Part shown: positions 47,601 to 56,468 of the stretch, piece by piece
How the letters are laid out: every line of letters begins with the position of its first letter
Position numbering within the stretch: position 1 is the stretch's first letter
Assembly: GCA_001025035.1 (NCBI GenBank)
Contig: LCZK01000009.1
Span: 496,001-560,000 of the forward strand
Direction of reading: 5' to 3'
Length of the DNA: 64,000 bases
From: Actinobacteria bacterium IMCC26207
GTDB taxonomy: Bacteria > Actinomycetota > Acidimicrobiia > Acidimicrobiales > Microtrichaceae
Position numbers and translations under genes: made by a program
Notes under the pieces: generated by a model
What the model saw: only the letters and a program-made list of their open reading frames with translations
Told to the model about the DNA's origin: nothing
The model's database searches: none

Positions 47601-48890
47601 CTACCGGTTGTAACCCTGCACAATCATCTGCATCTGGTCACTCGTAGAGATAGTTGTTCCGCCCTCCCACCAGTAGGTTCGGTAATCTAAGCCTGCTGGC
47701 TGGGTCCAGACAATGTAGTAATTTTGCCCTGGATTTATTGCAATATCTCCAACGTCGATATCAGAGTTGCCGTAGTTCTGAATCGTGACATTTCTGTCAA
47801 GGTAGGTCACTCCGGAGCAGCCATTCGTTGCATCAACCCCCGAGCACATTCGAACTCGTAGCTGCTGGCCCTGCACATGATTCGATCTCCCAACTGTCAC
47901 GCCGACATAGGTCAGCGTGTTGCTTTGGGCGGTGAATGACTGCCACGACTGAAGGAAATAGGCCCAGTGAGGGGCCCCGGGAGCCATCCGGTTATAAGAG
48001 GTGATCGAACGCCTACCGGGGGTGGTAATCGAAGCAGAGGCAGAAGCTGCTTGTCCGGTGGTATTCATAGCTCGCACAACTACCGAGTAGAGAGCCCCAG
48101 CTGCAAGTCCAGAAACAGTGATGGAAGAACAAGTCCCCGGAATGGGGGTTCCAGCGTTTAGGCTAACTGTGCAGGTTCCTGGTGTTCGCCCTTTCCAGTC
48201 CACGCTAAAGACAGCAGTTACTTTGGTTGAAGTGGGAGTTGAGAGCGCCAGATTTTGAACTGTTGGAGTAGGTGGAATGGCGCTGAAAACAGCTACCGAG
48301 GAAGTACCCGTGCCACCTCGGTTATCCGTAACCGTCAGAGTTGCAGTAAAAGTTCCAGCCGTCAGATAAGTATGAGAGATAGTTACTCCCACACCAGTCA
48401 AGCCATCACCAAAATCCCAGGCATAGCTACTGATGCTGCCGTCCGGATCCGATGACCCGGAACCATCAAAAGCAACATCAAGAGGCACATCACCCTCAAG
48501 ACGGGGCGCACTCACCACAGCAACCGGCACCACATTCGGAGTTGCTACAGATATGGCTATTGCGGCAGTGCGAGCTGCTGCCCTGTTATCCGTAACCGTC
48601 AGAGTTGCAGCGAAATTTCCAGCCGTCAGATAAGTATGAGAGATAGTTACTCCCACACCAGTCGAGCCATCACCAAAATCCCAGGCATAGCTACTGATGC
48701 TGCCGTCCGGATCCGATGACCCGGAACCATCAAAAGCAACATCAAGAGGCACATCACCCGAAAGTGGTGACGCACTCACCACAGCAACCGGATACAGATT
48801 CGGTTGCGTCACGACGGGCGAAGTAGGCGCAACGCAACTCACCAGAGCCAGCCCAGAAAACAGCACAAAACAAGTAGCGACACGGCGCAT
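47601..48890 (-). CDS. PKD-domain lipoprotein in a repeat-flanked insertion
   Basis: A 429-residue surface lipoprotein: signal with lipobox LALVSC, then two PKD domains (about 32-115 and 120-203) with the family cores AWDFGDGST and AWDFGDGLT, FDGSGSSDPDGSI in each. A fibronectin-like domain follows (about 210-300), then a C-terminal beta domain of 130 residues (RSITSYNRMAP to QGYNR) with paired Cys, possibly glycan- or surface-binding. The PKD repeats share 171 of 175 bp, so the duplication is recent. RBS GGGAGAGGA lies 8 bases before ATG. It lies inside a 1.6-kb segment bounded by 56-bp direct repeats. No enzyme motif. Confidence 0.82.
   Translation of the reverse strand: MRRVATCFVLFSGLALVSCVAPTSPVVTQPNLYPVAVVSASPLSGDVPLDVAFDGSGSSDPDGSISSYAWDFGDGSTGVGVTISHTYLTAGNFAATLTVTDNRAAARTAAIAISVATPNVVPVAVVSAPRLEGDVPLDVAFDGSGSSDPDGSISSYAWDFGDGLTGVGVTISHTYLTAGTFTATLTVTDNRGGTGTSSVAVFSAIPPTPTVQNLALSTPTSTKVTAVFSVDWKGRTPGTCTVSLNAGTPIPGTCSSITVSGLAAGALYSVVVRAMNTTGQAASASASITTPGRRSITSYNRMAPGAPHWAYFLQSWQSFTAQSNTLTYVGVTVGRSNHVQGQQLRVRMCSGVDATNGCSGVTYLDRNVTIQNYGNSDIDVGDIAINPGQNYYIVWTQPAGLDYRTYWWEGGTTISTSDQMQMIVQGYNR
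48321..48495 (-). repeat. PKD-coding repeat, copy 1 of 175 bp
   Basis: Matches 48585-48759 with four mismatches in 175 bp at a spacing of 264 bp (88 codons). Confidence 0.94.
48585..48759 (-). repeat. PKD-coding repeat, copy 2 of 175 bp
   Basis: See the copy at 48321-48495. This copy encodes the first PKD domain of the protein. Confidence 0.94.
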
Positions 48891-49045
48891 AATGTGGTTC
48901 CTCTCCCTAAACCACTTGATGTTCTAGCACATCGAGCCAGTTCGAAGAGGAGGATGCGTGCGAGCAACTCCCAAAGCAACGCCGTCTAGGGGACGCAAGC
49001 TCGAATTTTGCACTGCGTACTGCCAAAATACTGATGCCGCTCGCA
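48891..49045. promoter_or_regulatory. Right flank of the inserted segment with PKD gene promoter region
   Basis: 155 bp between the PKD start and repeat copy B. It must carry the leader of the PKD gene if it is transcribed independently of the lysX-like gene. No confident -10/-35 boxes and no inverted-repeat ends are seen. Confidence 0.35.
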
Positions 49046-49101
49046 CAGTGAGCGCCGTGACGTTGTCATGTTGCTTCACCCTCAACGACTTCGGTAGGCC
49101 C
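49046..49101 (+). repeat. 56-bp direct repeat, copy B (lysX side of the PKD insertion)
   Basis: Identical to 47440-47495. It contains the last 12 codons or so and stop of the lysX-like gene, plus a remnant of the first codons of DUF2254 (49046-49065) that now lead nowhere. Confidence 0.97.
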
Positions 49102-52100
49102 TGACAATAAGCGGCCAATAATTGGGATTGAGACTATGCCTTCAAGCCAGGCGTACCGCAGACCAACCTTGGGTAAATCTGCAGGATCTGCATAGATCAA
49201 GACTCTCGGGAGCCAAGTGGGTTGGAACTTCTCGTTGAAGTCCCGAAGCGCACGAATCTGATAGTAAGGATTCAGCAGGTCAACGAGCTTCCTCAAAAAC
49301 CTATTCCCGCGCGTCAACTGCACATCGTTGTCCAACAATCTGCCAAAGGCGGCAAAGTTGAGCGACAACCTCACCACGCCTAATTCGCGAAGATCCTGGA
49401 CTGTGTGCGCAATCAAATACTCAGTCAGACCGTTGGCCGCATCAGGGCGCCTTCTCATCAGGTCAAGCGTCTGCCCTGGAGCGAATCTGTCTGTGACTGC
49501 ACTTGTGGGTACCAACCGCAAAAAGCCTGCTGGTTCTTCAGAGCCATCTGAGTTGATCTGCCAGGCAACCGCTAGGAGCCGGTTTGATCCAACTGCTGAC
49601 ACATCAGAACTCATGCTCATGGTGTACCCGCGCTCGTCCTCACCCTTACGCCAAAGCAGACTGATCTGATTCAGTGCCGATACAAGTGCAGGAGAAGCCG
49701 ACTCCTCGGCCATGAGTTCAAAGCGGTGGGCCTTCTCTGCGCGGCGCACTGCTTGTCGAACCGGTGCCATCCCCTCAGCTTCTAATGAGAATGTTCGGCA
49801 ATCCAAGATTGCCTCGTCGCCAAGGTAGAAGCTGCGGAATCCACGCTCCGCGTACAGCGGCACATCCACTTCTCTGGCGGCCAAAAACGCTGGCTGCCAC
49901 CCATGATGCTGACAGTGAAGAATGAACTCATCAACAACTAGAGGGATGGACGCATCCTCGCCGATCGGATCGCCAGAGACCAAGGCAAATCCGCCCAGGT
50001 ACCCGTACGCCACCATGGCTAGGCCATCAGAGGAGAAGAAATAACTCTTGTCATCGCGACATGCAAACGGAGCGAGGGTGTCCCAACCGAACTGCTCGAC
50101 CATGGCAGCAGCGCGCTCGCGACCCTCTCCTACCCGACCTCTCACCGCCGGGCGAAGAAGCAGCCACAACAACAACAACAGTCCCAATGCGCCCAAGACT
50201 TCGAGCGAGGCGGGGAACAGTCTTGCGAATCGTCCCGAGTACTCGTAGGGCTGCTCGCCGCCAACTAGTCCAACCGTGATTGCCCAGGAGGAGTCGCTCA
50301 GGTTCATAGATGGCGAAAGTGTTCCCTGCTGTGCCCAAAGCGCAAGGAATCCATACAGGTAAACCAGCAGAAGAAACCGAGGAATTGAGCGTGCTACTCG
50401 AAGTAATGACGGTGGATCTGCAAGACCGGTGAACTCACTTCGTGTGAGCAGGAGTATCACGATCATCGTCAACGACGCAGTCAGGGCAACTCCCTCTCCG
50501 CCTCGAGCCACGCTGAACCCGGCAGAGAGAACAAACAACACGAGGGCCAGGTTCCATGCTCGGCGCTTGCCGCGCAGTAGCTGACCCGACAACAAAACCA
50601 TGCAAGAGCCGAAACCGACCGAAAGCACAGCAGTGTCAAGCACCAGTGGCAGGGGAGAAATCAGCTCGTCTAGCAACAACGTGCGCGCGCTAATGGCCGG
50701 CACCGCACTCAGCATGGTGAGCACACCCACCAGGCTGGTCAGCATCGCTACCACCCGCACCAGCCCCGACAGCCTGACTGCGGCCACTTGGGCCCCAGGC
50801 GCCGTTGCAGTGGGCAGCGGAGCAGTAGGAACTAAGTCCGAACGGCCAGTAGCAGCGCGTGTATCTGTATGAGGTGAGCGCATCGTGGGAAACAAAATCA
50901 CATCACGAATCGAACTCGAATTGGTCAGAAGCATGACGAGACGATCGATTCCGATTCCAAGGCCACCTGTGGGCGGCAGTCCCCTCTCCAATGCCTCGAC
51001 ATAGCGCTGGTCGAGTGAACTACTCAAAAGGGTGTCTTCTCCGGCCGCTTGGGCTCGTGACCTCTCGCTCATGAACCGTTCGCGCTGCTCCACGGGATCA
51101 TTCAGTTCACTATAAGCATTCGCAAGTTCCATCCCGCCAACAATCACCTCGAAGCGCTCAGTGAGCGAGGGGTCAGTGCGGCAATGCCGTGCCAGTGGCG
51201 ATGTCTCAACGGGATGGCCCGTGACAATCGTTGGAGAGATCAGATTTGCCTCGACACGGTCCTCGAAGACTGCGACTAGGCACCTTCCCGAGCCCCAGAC
51301 TTCATTGAACCCCAAGCCCAGCCGCCCAAGTGCAGCCCGTGCTTGACCCAACTCCATGCGCGCTTCGATTCGCTCACCAGTGTGTTCGAAGACCAAGTCA
51401 GACATGGACGCACGCCGCCAGGGAAGCGCTAGGTCAATCTGCTGCCCCGAAGGAATCCGAACAGTCGTCGAACCCAGCGAAGCTAACGCTGCTTCAACAA
51501 CAACGTGCTGAACCAGTTCCATCATGTCGGTGTAATCGGCATACGCCTGATACACCTCGAGCATCGTGAACTCGGGATTGTGCTTCGCACTCATCCCTTC
51601 ATTGCGAAAGACTCGGCCCAACTCAAAGACGCGATCCATGCCGCCAATGACGAGTCTCTTCAGGAAGAGCTCCGGCGCAATCCGCATCATCAAGTCTTGG
51701 CCGAGAGCATTGTGCCGAGTCACAAATGGTCGCGCAGTCGCTCCCCCGGCATCGGCTGCAAACACAGGAGTTTCGACTTCAAGAAATCCCCGAGCCTCAA
51801 GGGCAACACGAATGCCAGAAATCGCCTCTGATCTCATCGTGAACACCGTGCGACTCTGCAGGTTTTCCATCAAGTCAGCCTCGCGATACCGCGAGCGGTA
51901 CTCGACTGATCGGGGTCGACCGCTCTTATCGCCAGGGGCCACTAATGATGCAGAGAGCAACTCGAACTCTTGCACCCGAACAGACAGTTCACCCGTTCGA
52001 GATGCAACAATCAGGCCAGTCACTCCAATGAGATCACCTCGGCGCGGAGGTTCGAGGCGGGGATGCGAGTCGCACATCAATTGCAGCTTCGCCCCACCAG

Positions 52101-52344
52101 ACTCAAGCGTTACAAACCAAATGCCCCCATGATCTCGCAGCAGCACAACGCGTCCCGTGAAACTGAATTGTTCCTCGGTCTCTGCCGAGGCGGGAAGGTC
52201 CACAAACTGCGCACGCAATTGTGAAATTGATGTGGTTGCATCAAATCGGCCGGGGTACGGGTCCAGCCCAGCGCATCGCATCCCCTCGAGTTCAGCCAAC
52301 CGCGCAGCACGCCAACTTGTGCGAGCGTGTGGCAACTCACCCAT
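49066..52344 (-). CDS. LysRS-MprF fusion (lysX-like): lysyl-tRNA synthetase plus lysyl-phosphatidylglycerol synthase
   Basis: A 1092-residue fusion. Residues about 1-490 are a class II lysyl-tRNA synthetase: OB-fold tRNA-binding domain (FSFTGRVVLLRDHGGIWFVTLE), motif 2 FRNEGMSAKHNPEFTMLE, MELANAYSELNDP, motif 3 GLGIGIDRLVML. About 520-735 are six or seven membrane segments. About 745-1085 is the DUF2156/MprF domain (DGLAMVAYGYLGGFALVSGDPIG, RRAEKAHRFEL, LDLMRRRPDAANGLTEYLI, LSLNFAAFGRLL). It would charge tRNA-Lys and transfer lysine to phosphatidylglycerol. In mycobacterial LysX the order is MprF part first, LysRS part last; here it is reversed. It starts 2 bp after the arsC-like stop. Confidence 0.9.
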   Translation of the reverse strand: MGELPHARTSWRAARLAELEGMRCAGLDPYPGRFDATTSISQLRAQFVDLPASAETEEQFSFTGRVVLLRDHGGIWFVTLESGGAKLQLMCDSHPRLEPPRRGDLIGVTGLIVASRTGELSVRVQEFELLSASLVAPGDKSGRPRSVEYRSRYREADLMENLQSRTVFTMRSEAISGIRVALEARGFLEVETPVFAADAGGATARPFVTRHNALGQDLMMRIAPELFLKRLVIGGMDRVFELGRVFRNEGMSAKHNPEFTMLEVYQAYADYTDMMELVQHVVVEAALASLGSTTVRIPSGQQIDLALPWRRASMSDLVFEHTGERIEARMELGQARAALGRLGLGFNEVWGSGRCLVAVFEDRVEANLISPTIVTGHPVETSPLARHCRTDPSLTERFEVIVGGMELANAYSELNDPVEQRERFMSERSRAQAAGEDTLLSSSLDQRYVEALERGLPPTGGLGIGIDRLVMLLTNSSSIRDVILFPTMRSPHTDTRAATGRSDLVPTAPLPTATAPGAQVAAVRLSGLVRVVAMLTSLVGVLTMLSAVPAISARTLLLDELISPLPLVLDTAVLSVGFGSCMVLLSGQLLRGKRRAWNLALVLFVLSAGFSVARGGEGVALTASLTMIVILLLTRSEFTGLADPPSLLRVARSIPRFLLLVYLYGFLALWAQQGTLSPSMNLSDSSWAITVGLVGGEQPYEYSGRFARLFPASLEVLGALGLLLLLWLLLRPAVRGRVGEGRERAAAMVEQFGWDTLAPFACRDDKSYFFSSDGLAMVAYGYLGGFALVSGDPIGEDASIPLVVDEFILHCQHHGWQPAFLAAREVDVPLYAERGFRSFYLGDEAILDCRTFSLEAEGMAPVRQAVRRAEKAHRFELMAEESASPALVSALNQISLLWRKGEDERGYTMSMSSDVSAVGSNRLLAVAWQINSDGSEEPAGFLRLVPTSAVTDRFAPGQTLDLMRRRPDAANGLTEYLIAHTVQDLRELGVVRLSLNFAAFGRLLDNDVQLTRGNRFLRKLVDLLNPYYQIRALRDFNEKFQPTWLPRVLIYADPADLPKVGLRYAWLEGIVSIPIIGRLLSGPTEVVEGEAT

Positions 52345-52346
52345 GT

Positions 52347-52709
52347 TCAGACACCCAAGAAAACCGGCACCCGGCTCTTGGGCCGTCCAATGATTGCCAG
52401 ATCGCCCTTCACCAAGATGGGCCGTTGAAGGAGAGCCGGATGTTCAAGCAATACGGCAAGCACTTGCTCGCGGGTTTGTACCATCTCATCAGTCAATCCC
52501 AATTTTTTGAAGTTGGCATCACGGCGGACAATATCCGTGGGCGGATCTTCTAACTTGTCCAGAATCTCGTTGAGCTGTTGCTCTGTTGGGCGCTCTGCCT
52601 TGAGCATGTATTTCACGACCTGATAATCAACCCCGGCCTCTTCGGCCTGCTCAACTGCGTACTTCGAGGTGCTGCAGCCCGGGTTATGAAAAATGGTGAC
52701 CTGACTCAT
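52347..52709 (-). CDS. ArsC/Spx-type thioredoxin-fold protein
   Basis: A 120-residue protein of the glutaredoxin-linked arsenate reductase (ArsC/YffB) family. It starts MSQVTIFHNPGCSTSKYAVE with a single Cys at position 12. Later are family features EDPPTDIVRRDANFKKLGL and LLQRPILVKGDLAIIGRP. It may reduce arsenate with glutathione- or mycothiol-type partners, or be a member with an unrelated role. The frame is open far upstream, but the homologous region begins at ATG 52709. It heads a probable operon with the lysX-like gene, 2 bp downstream. Confidence 0.85.
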   Translation of the reverse strand: MSQVTIFHNPGCSTSKYAVEQAEEAGVDYQVVKYMLKAERPTEQQLNEILDKLEDPPTDIVRRDANFKKLGLTDEMVQTREQVLAVLLEHPALLQRPILVKGDLAIIGRPKSRVPVFLGV

Positions 52710-52832
52710 GGCTCTCAAGTTAGCTTGCGCGCTCACGATCGGTCTGATCTGGCCACTCTTGTGATGTAAGCCAACCCATGCGGCCAGTTTCCCGAGGTCA
52801 AACTGCTGCTCGCAGCCGGGTACCCTCGGGCA

Positions 52833-53807
52833 ATGTCTTCCGTCACGCCCTCGCCAGCAGTAGCCGGTGGGGACGGTAATGGGGGAAGCGCCACGTTGGC
52901 TCAGGGTCCCGGCTCCTCGGCCACACCGCTTGGCATGGCTGCTGCAGTAGCAGCTGTGTGTGCATGGGGACTTGGAAACACCATCATTGCCGCAATCCCA
53001 ATGACTGGGACGGCGATTGCCTTCTACCGACTCGCGTTTGCTTCGGTTCTGTACACGCTGGTCCTGTACGCCCGCGGTGGCAGACTCAGCCGGCGCAGCT
53101 TTCGTTTTGGCAGGGAGGGCGGTGTGGCGTTCGGCGCAAACATTTCCGCTTTCTTTGTTGCAATTCACCTCACCAGCGTTGCAAACGCCACCACAATCCA
53201 GGCTTTGCAACCGCTAGTCATCGTTGGCTTTGCGGCAGTGATGTTCGGCGAACGCATCCGAATGCGGCACATCGTTTGCGCACTGATCGCTCTGGGCGGA
53301 GTGATTCTCGTCGCCTACGGCGCTGCCCAAGATGGCAACGGTGTGGGCCTTGGCGACCTGATGGCAGTTGTGGCCTTGGTCTTTTGGGCTTGGTATTTCA
53401 TTGCTTCAAAAAAGGCCCGCCGCCACCTCGACACCTTCGAATACATGACGGTGATGAATCTGGTGGCCTTTGTTGTGGTCATCCCCATCACGCTGATCAC
53501 GCATGATCTCTTCAAGACCGAGAATCACCTCAACTTGAAGTCGGCTCTCGCCATTCTTGCAATCGTGCTGGTCCCCGGTTCTGGGCACATTTTAATGAAC
53601 TGGGCCCACGCTCACACAACACTCGTGCTGACCTCGCTGATTACTCTGGGCTTGCCAGTCATAGCTGCGATCAGCGCCGCAATCTTTCTGGGCCAATCGG
53701 TCACCCCGGTGCAGATCTTCGGCATTGCGCTAGTCATTGCGGCACTCTCGGGAGTGATCATTCTTGATGCAAAGAGAACCGCTGATACGACTGAGCCCGC
53801 GGCCTAG
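52833..53807 (+). CDS. EamA/DMT family transporter
   Basis: A 324-residue membrane protein with ten hydrophobic segments in two EamA repeats. The first repeat starts MAAAVAAVCAWGLGNTIIAAIP and includes FYRLAFASVLYTLVLYARGG; the second begins LGDLMAVVALVFWAWYFIASKKARRHLD. A 35-residue Gly/Ser/Ala-rich N-terminus precedes the first helix. Members export amino acids, purines, drugs or other metabolites; none is indicated here. It diverges from the arsC-like gene. Confidence 0.88.
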   Translation: MSSVTPSPAVAGGDGNGGSATLAQGPGSSATPLGMAAAVAAVCAWGLGNTIIAAIPMTGTAIAFYRLAFASVLYTLVLYARGGRLSRRSFRFGREGGVAFGANISAFFVAIHLTSVANATTIQALQPLVIVGFAAVMFGERIRMRHIVCALIALGGVILVAYGAAQDGNGVGLGDLMAVVALVFWAWYFIASKKARRHLDTFEYMTVMNLVAFVVVIPITLITHDLFKTENHLNLKSALAILAIVLVPGSGHILMNWAHAHTTLVLTSLITLGLPVIAAISAAIFLGQSVTPVQIFGIALVIAALSGVIILDAKRTADTTEPAA

Positions 53808-53863
53808 ATTTACCACTAGGTCGCAGAGTCCGTCACTTCATTTTCAGGGAGAGAGAGAACACT

Positions 53864-56341
53864 ATGAGTGCAGACAATGACGAGGATCGCACAACTCAGG
53901 TCGTGCCATCCTCGGCGGCGTACCGCGATGCTTCTTTAGCTATCGAGACTCGGGTGGACGACCTGATCACTTGGATGACCCTCAGTGAAAAGCTCGCTCA
54001 GCTGGGAGGAGTCTGGTCTACAGAACTTCTCGGTACCGACGGATTTTCGGATGAAAACGCAGCGCGCCTCATGCCCGATGGGACTGGCCAAATCACTCGC
54101 ATCGCAGCGTCCACGGGTCTTCGACCCGAGGGCATCGCAGCTCTTCATAATCGAATCCAGGAATGGCTGACCAGCCAAACCCGCCTCGGGATTCCCGCAG
54201 TGGTTCACGAAGAGGCAGTGGCTGGTTTCTGCGCTCGAGATGCTGTGCAATTTCCGCAGGCAATTGGCCTTGGAGCAACTTGGGATCCAGAGTTGGTTGG
54301 CCAAATCGCTACGCATATTCGTGGCGAGATGTTGGCCGTGGGAGCGCGCCAGGCCCTTGCACCCGTGCTGGACATTGCGCGCGATCCCCGCTGGGGTCGC
54401 GTCGAAGAGACCTACGGCGAAGACCCTATTTTGACTGCTGCGCTTGGAGTTGCCTACGTGCGCGGTCTGCAGGCAGATGCAGATGACGCTGTCGGGGGAA
54501 CGACACGAACTCACCTGCACCAGGGAGTCATTGCCACGGCCAAACATTTTTTGGGTTACGGCCTGAGCGATGGTGGCCTGAATCATGGCCCAGTCCAACT
54601 CGGTGAGCGTGAGCTTCGAGAAGTGTTCGCAGAGCCCTTCGCGGCTGTGATTCGGGAAGCTCACATTGCCTCAATCATGAACTCCTATGCCTCGGTAGAT
54701 GGTCTAGCTCCCGCCGGCTCCAGAGCTTTACTAACGGAATTGCTGCGAGATCAGCTCGCCTTCTCGGGCAGCGTTGTAGCCGACTATTTCTCGGTGGACA
54801 TGTTGGTCACGCATCACAAAGTTGCACCTACAAAAGGCGTAGCTGCCGCCAAGGCATTGCTCGCCGGACTCGACCAAGAGCTCCCCACCTTGGATTGCTA
54901 TGCGCAATTACCCTCACTGATCCGAGCTGGAATCGTGCCCGAGGCAGTGCTCGACTTGTCGCTACGGCGAGTGCTTCGACAGAAGTTCGCCCTTGGGCTC
55001 TTTGAACAGCCGCTCGTGGATGAGTCGACTGCTGCTGCAGCCTTTGGAACTGCAGTTGGTAGGTCGCTGGCTCGAACGGCCGCGCAAAAATCATTGGTCC
55101 TCCTCACCAACGACGGGATTATTCCTCTCAACCCTGCGATTCTCAGCAGCATTGCCGTGATCGGCCCAGCCGCAGACAACCCACGTCTGCTCGAAGGCGA
55201 CTACCACTACCCGGCTCACCTTGAACTGCTCTTCGACTCCGCCGAGAACGCAACCGACAGCACCGCAGAGAAGACCGCAGAGAACACAGCCGGCTCCGAA
55301 CTTGCTCCGCATGCAGCCGTGAGCGCAACCGGGGACTTTGCTCCAGGGCCATACCTGCCCGAGATCACGACTCCGCTCAGAGGCCTGCAAAACGCGCTCT
55401 CTGCGATCGATGTGCAGGTGCAGTTTGCGAGCGGTTGTGACATCACTGGTGAAGACCGCTCGGGATTTGATGCTGCTGTGGCGCTTGCCGCATCGAGTGA
55501 TGTTGCAATCGTGTATGTCGGCGGCCGCTCTGGGCTCACGCTAGATGCAACCGTGGGTGAAGCCCGAGATGCAACTGACCTTGGACTCACCGGCATGCAA
55601 CTGCAGTTACTCGAAGCAGTTCATGCAACTGGAACCCCCACGATTGCAGTCGTGATCTCCGGACGAGTTCATACCTTGGCCGCAGTCGAATCCGCTAGCT
55701 CCGCAACCTTGCTCGCATGGCTGCCGGGATGCGAAGGAGGCTCGGCAATTGCAGATGTGCTGCTCGGCACAGTTGCCCCGTCGGGACGGCTACCTGTCAG
55801 CCTGCCCCGGTCGGTTGGGCAAGTCCCGGTGCATTACAACCATCGATCCGGCGGCGGAAAAAGCAATTTCTGGGGTGAGTACACCGACTCGCCCACTACT
55901 GCCCTGCACCCATTTGGCTTTGGGCTTTCTACAAGCAGTTTTAGCTATTCAGACCCAGTCTTTTCAGAGGGCAGCACCACCGAGTCAACGGTGGTTCAGG
56001 TGACGGTAACCAACACGGGTCGGCTCGATGCCGAAGAGGTTGTTCAGTGTTACGTCCATGATGAGGTGGCCTCGGTGGCACGACCGGTTCGCCAACTCGT
56101 GGGATTTGCACGGCTGACAATTGCAGCGGGTCAAGCTCGAAGTTTGCGATTTGTGATTCATCCATCTCGTCTTGCTTTCTATGACGAACAGATGGACTTT
56201 GTTTGTGAGCCGGGAGCGTTTCGCATTGAGCTCGGTGGGTGCGCCGGCCACCCCGAACTGGTAACCACCTGTGACCTGTCAGGTGACGTTGTCCGCTACA
56301 AACAGAGCCAAGTTATTGCAACGGTCGTGGAACTGATCTAA
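53864..56341 (+). CDS. Glycoside hydrolase family 3 (beta-glucosidase or beta-xylosidase)
   Basis: An 825-residue family 3 enzyme. The catalytic nucleophile Asp is in SGSVVADYFSVDML. Other family pieces are QALAPVLDIARDPRWGRVEETYGEDP and ATAKHFLGYGLSDGGLNHGPVQ with KHF, then the C-terminal alpha/beta sandwich beginning SLVLLTNDGIIPL. The last 100 residues are the fibronectin type III-like domain (VQVTVTNTGRLDAEEVVQCYV). No signal peptide is seen, so it may be cytoplasmic and act on imported oligosaccharides. A 12-bp in-frame repeat (TAEKTAEN) marks one loop. GGGAGAGAG precedes ATG 53864. Confidence 0.93.
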   Translation: MSADNDEDRTTQVVPSSAAYRDASLAIETRVDDLITWMTLSEKLAQLGGVWSTELLGTDGFSDENAARLMPDGTGQITRIAASTGLRPEGIAALHNRIQEWLTSQTRLGIPAVVHEEAVAGFCARDAVQFPQAIGLGATWDPELVGQIATHIRGEMLAVGARQALAPVLDIARDPRWGRVEETYGEDPILTAALGVAYVRGLQADADDAVGGTTRTHLHQGVIATAKHFLGYGLSDGGLNHGPVQLGERELREVFAEPFAAVIREAHIASIMNSYASVDGLAPAGSRALLTELLRDQLAFSGSVVADYFSVDMLVTHHKVAPTKGVAAAKALLAGLDQELPTLDCYAQLPSLIRAGIVPEAVLDLSLRRVLRQKFALGLFEQPLVDESTAAAAFGTAVGRSLARTAAQKSLVLLTNDGIIPLNPAILSSIAVIGPAADNPRLLEGDYHYPAHLELLFDSAENATDSTAEKTAENTAGSELAPHAAVSATGDFAPGPYLPEITTPLRGLQNALSAIDVQVQFASGCDITGEDRSGFDAAVALAASSDVAIVYVGGRSGLTLDATVGEARDATDLGLTGMQLQLLEAVHATGTPTIAVVISGRVHTLAAVESASSATLLAWLPGCEGGSAIADVLLGTVAPSGRLPVSLPRSVGQVPVHYNHRSGGGKSNFWGEYTDSPTTALHPFGFGLSTSSFSYSDPVFSEGSTTESTVVQVTVTNTGRLDAEEVVQCYVHDEVASVARPVRQLVGFARLTIAAGQARSLRFVIHPSRLAFYDEQMDFVCEPGAFRIELGGCAGHPELVTTCDLSGDVVRYKQSQVIATVVELI

Positions 56342-56452
56342 CGCAAAGCCCGGGTTTGCCAAGGCCCTTCTACCCCTGCAGGTTTCTTGGCTGCGCGTTT
56401 CTGGCTGTGGGCTTCTGGCTTTCTGTTTCAGTGTCACAGGGTGTTTGTACTG

Positions 56453-56468
56453 TAGAACGTATGTTCGA
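56453..56468. promoter_or_regulatory. LexA-type SOS box over the HNH nuclease start codon
   Basis: TAGAAC-GTAT-GTTCGA matches the actinobacterial LexA consensus TCGAAC-N4-GTTCGA at 11 of 12 positions. The ATG start (56461-56463) lies inside it, so bound LexA would block initiation. Confidence 0.6.

Noticed and set aside
47440-49101. Classical IS element or transposon
   Set aside because: No transposase, no terminal inverted repeats, and the 56-bp direct repeat is much longer than usual target duplications.
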